Shown: positions 45,032-46,110 of the stretch, in pieces
Position numbering within the stretch: position 1 is the stretch's first letter
Layout of the letters: each line of letters starts with the position of its first letter
Source: a virus
DNA length: 46,110 nt
Reading direction: 5' to 3' (one strand)
Virus record (IMG/VR): IMGVR_UViG_3300031885_000033
Span: 1 to 46,110 of that record
Made by a program: the position numbers and the translations under genes
The notes under the pieces: generated by a model
Database searches by the model: none
Told to the model about the DNA's origin: nothing
What the model saw: only the letters and a program-made list of their open reading frames with translations

Positions 45032-46110
45032 ATGGCTGATCTCTGGATCGATGTGGATACCGCCGTCATCGTGCCGGTGAACCTGCTGCCGCTGTTGGAC
45101 GACACCGACTTCAAGAGCATCGAGACCGCCGTGCTATACAACGCCGCGGGCCTGGCGCTCACCTGGAATTTCGTTACTTGCGCGGGGGTGGTCACGGGCG
45201 TGGCGGTCACGCCCACTACTGGCGGCGTTTACGATTGGTCTGAACCCGTTGCCGACAAGGGCATGTACGCGATCGAGATCCCCGCAAGCGGCGGAGCCAG
45301 CGCCAACAACGACACCGAGGGGGTCGGGTGGTTCACGGGTGTGGCGACGGGTGTACTTCCCTGGCGCGGGCCGACCATCGGTTTCCGGCGCGCCGCGCTG
45401 AATGATTTGCTGATCGAGGGCGGCACAGCCTCCACCAACCTGGAGGATTTTCTCGATGGGACGGGGTACGCCGGAGGGACCGCCAAGCTCACGGTCGATG
45501 TTGCCAAAATCAGCGGGGATGCGAACGCGGCTGACAATCTTGAGACCGCTTGCGACGGCGGCAGTTACAACGTCGGAGGCGGCGCGGTGGTGGCGGCCAG
45601 CGTGACGGGAGTTGTGGGCTCGGTTACTGGTGCGGTGGGATCTGTCACTGGGGCTGTTGGCTCCGTGACCGGGGCGGTTGGCTCCGTCACGGGGGCAGTG
45701 GGCTCCGTGACCGGGAACGTGGGCGGTTCCGTGGCATCCGTGACGGCTGGGGTAACCCTGGCGGCATCGGCGGTACAGGCCATCTGGGACGCACTGACGT
45801 CGGTTCTCACGGCCGCAGGCAGTATCGGCAAGAAATTGGCCGACTGGGTGATCGGAACCACCCAGACGGGAGACTCTTATACGAGGCTCGGTGCTCCGGC
45901 CGGGGCCAGTGTCTCGGCGGACATTGCCGCGGTGAAGGCCGATACTGCGGCCATCGAGACCGACACCCAGGATCTTCAGACGAAGGTCGGCGCGGCCGGC
46001 GCGGGGCTGACGGCGCTGGGGGATGCGCGTATCGCAAACCTCAACGCTACAGTGAGCAGCCGGTCCAGCCATTCGGCGGCCGATGTGAAAACGGCTTTAG
46101 AAGCCGACGG
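45032..46110 (+). CDS. Tail fibre-like repeat protein, N-terminal part (runs off the window)
   Basis: Starts at ATG 45032 after GGAGG; 359 codons and no stop before the end. Residues 1-130 form a compact domain ('MADLWIDVDTAVIVPVNLLP', 'YDWSEPVADKGMYAIEIPAS') that probably attaches to the tail. Residues about 190-232 are six 'GSVTGxV' heptads. The last 40 residues are the 'LTALGDARIANLNATVSSR' unit, which continues in the same frame at nt 3 of the window. Expected to be the host-contact fibre. Confidence 0.8.
   Translation, partial: MADLWIDVDTAVIVPVNLLPLLDDTDFKSIETAVLYNAAGLALTWNFVTCAGVVTGVAVTPTTGGVYDWSEPVADKGMYAIEIPASGGASANNDTEGVGWFTGVATGVLPWRGPTIGFRRAALNDLLIEGGTASTNLEDFLDGTGYAGGTAKLTVDVAKISGDANAADNLETACDGGSYNVGGGAVVAASVTGVVGSVTGAVGSVTGAVGSVTGAVGSVTGAVGSVTGNVGGSVASVTAGVTLAASAVQAIWDALTSVLTAAGSIGKKLADWVIGTTQTGDSYTRLGAPAGASVSADIAAVKADTAAIETDTQDLQTKVGAAGAGLTALGDARIANLNATVSSRSSHSAADVKTALEAD
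45600..45726 (+). repeat. 21-nt tandem repeats encoding GSVTGxV
   Basis: About six units. The protein is almost invariant, but the codons differ from unit to unit (gtg/gtc/gtt, tcc/tcg/tct, acc/acg/act), as expected if DNA identity is selected against to prevent slippage. Confidence 0.8.
46005..46110 (+). repeat. 106-nt fibre repeat unit at the window end, matching 1-106 and 310-415
   Basis: Identical to 310-415 over all 106 nt, and to 1-106 except one base (46104 C versus 100 G). The two window ends therefore lie in the same repeat family, in the same reading frame. Confidence 0.9.

Noticed and set aside
45600-46110. Diversity-generating retroelement target in the tail fibre
   Set aside because: No reverse transcriptase gene and no template repeat with adenine-specific differences was seen; the variation is synonymous.

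Overview
The window reads as most or all of one tailed double-stranded DNA phage (or prophage) genome. It is GC-rich by eye, clearly above 60 %, and almost wholly coding. Most genes lie on the plus strand, and many are joined by ATGA, GTGA or TAATG overlaps, which was used throughout to pick starts. The host cannot be read off directly. A GC-rich soil-type bacterium, possibly an acidobacterium, is my inference from the 'LGRKGG...ARWGKK' protein style and the codon use. The two ends share a 106-nt near-identical segment inside one tail-fibre gene, so the molecule is probably circular or circularly permuted, but the break lies in a repeat and the join is not proven.

Layout. 1-20 kb: the rest of a repetitive tail fibre, head-tail adaptor-like proteins, a tail hub/propeller candidate, several beta-rich appendage proteins in paralogous pairs, then internal/ejected virion proteins ending in a 2062-aa protein with two winged-helix-like segments and a DdrB/ParB-like domain. 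20-22 kb: small genes, then a two-gene minus-strand operon (a KGG-motif membrane protein plus a small secreted or anchored protein). These are transcribed away from the early genes by back-to-back sigma70-type promoters with palindromic operators. 22-32 kb (early/accessory): a PD-(D/E)XK nuclease with Cas4-like cysteines, a short tyrosine recombinase flanked by repeats, a leaderless 58-aa KGG-like gene, a replication initiator with iterons in and before its gene, an HNH nuclease, an Acb2/Tad1-like cyclic-nucleotide sponge, a C5 cytosine methyltransferase and many small proteins. 32-46 kb (packaging/head): small terminase (apparently with a CTG start), a sigma-70-family factor, large terminase, portal, scaffold-like protein, duplicated decoration-like genes, major capsid protein, a beta-helix protein, and the first half of the tail fibre.

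How it works together. Replication seems to rely on one initiator plus its iterons and host polymerase and helicase, since no polymerase or helicase gene is seen. The portal (729 aa), adaptors, propeller hub and huge ejection protein fit a podovirus-like or short-tailed virion, and no tape measure or tail-tube gene was recognised. Three separate counter-defence candidates are present: DdrB/ParB in the ejected protein, the Acb2/Tad1-like sponge, and the methyltransferase. No endolysin was recognised; the lysis genes must be among the small membrane proteins or be unfamiliar.

The points most worth following are the KGG-protein genes with near-consensus promoters that leave no leader, the iteron/initiator region, the sponge, the non-canonical terminase start, and a 200-nt codon-phase switch inside the ejection protein gene.
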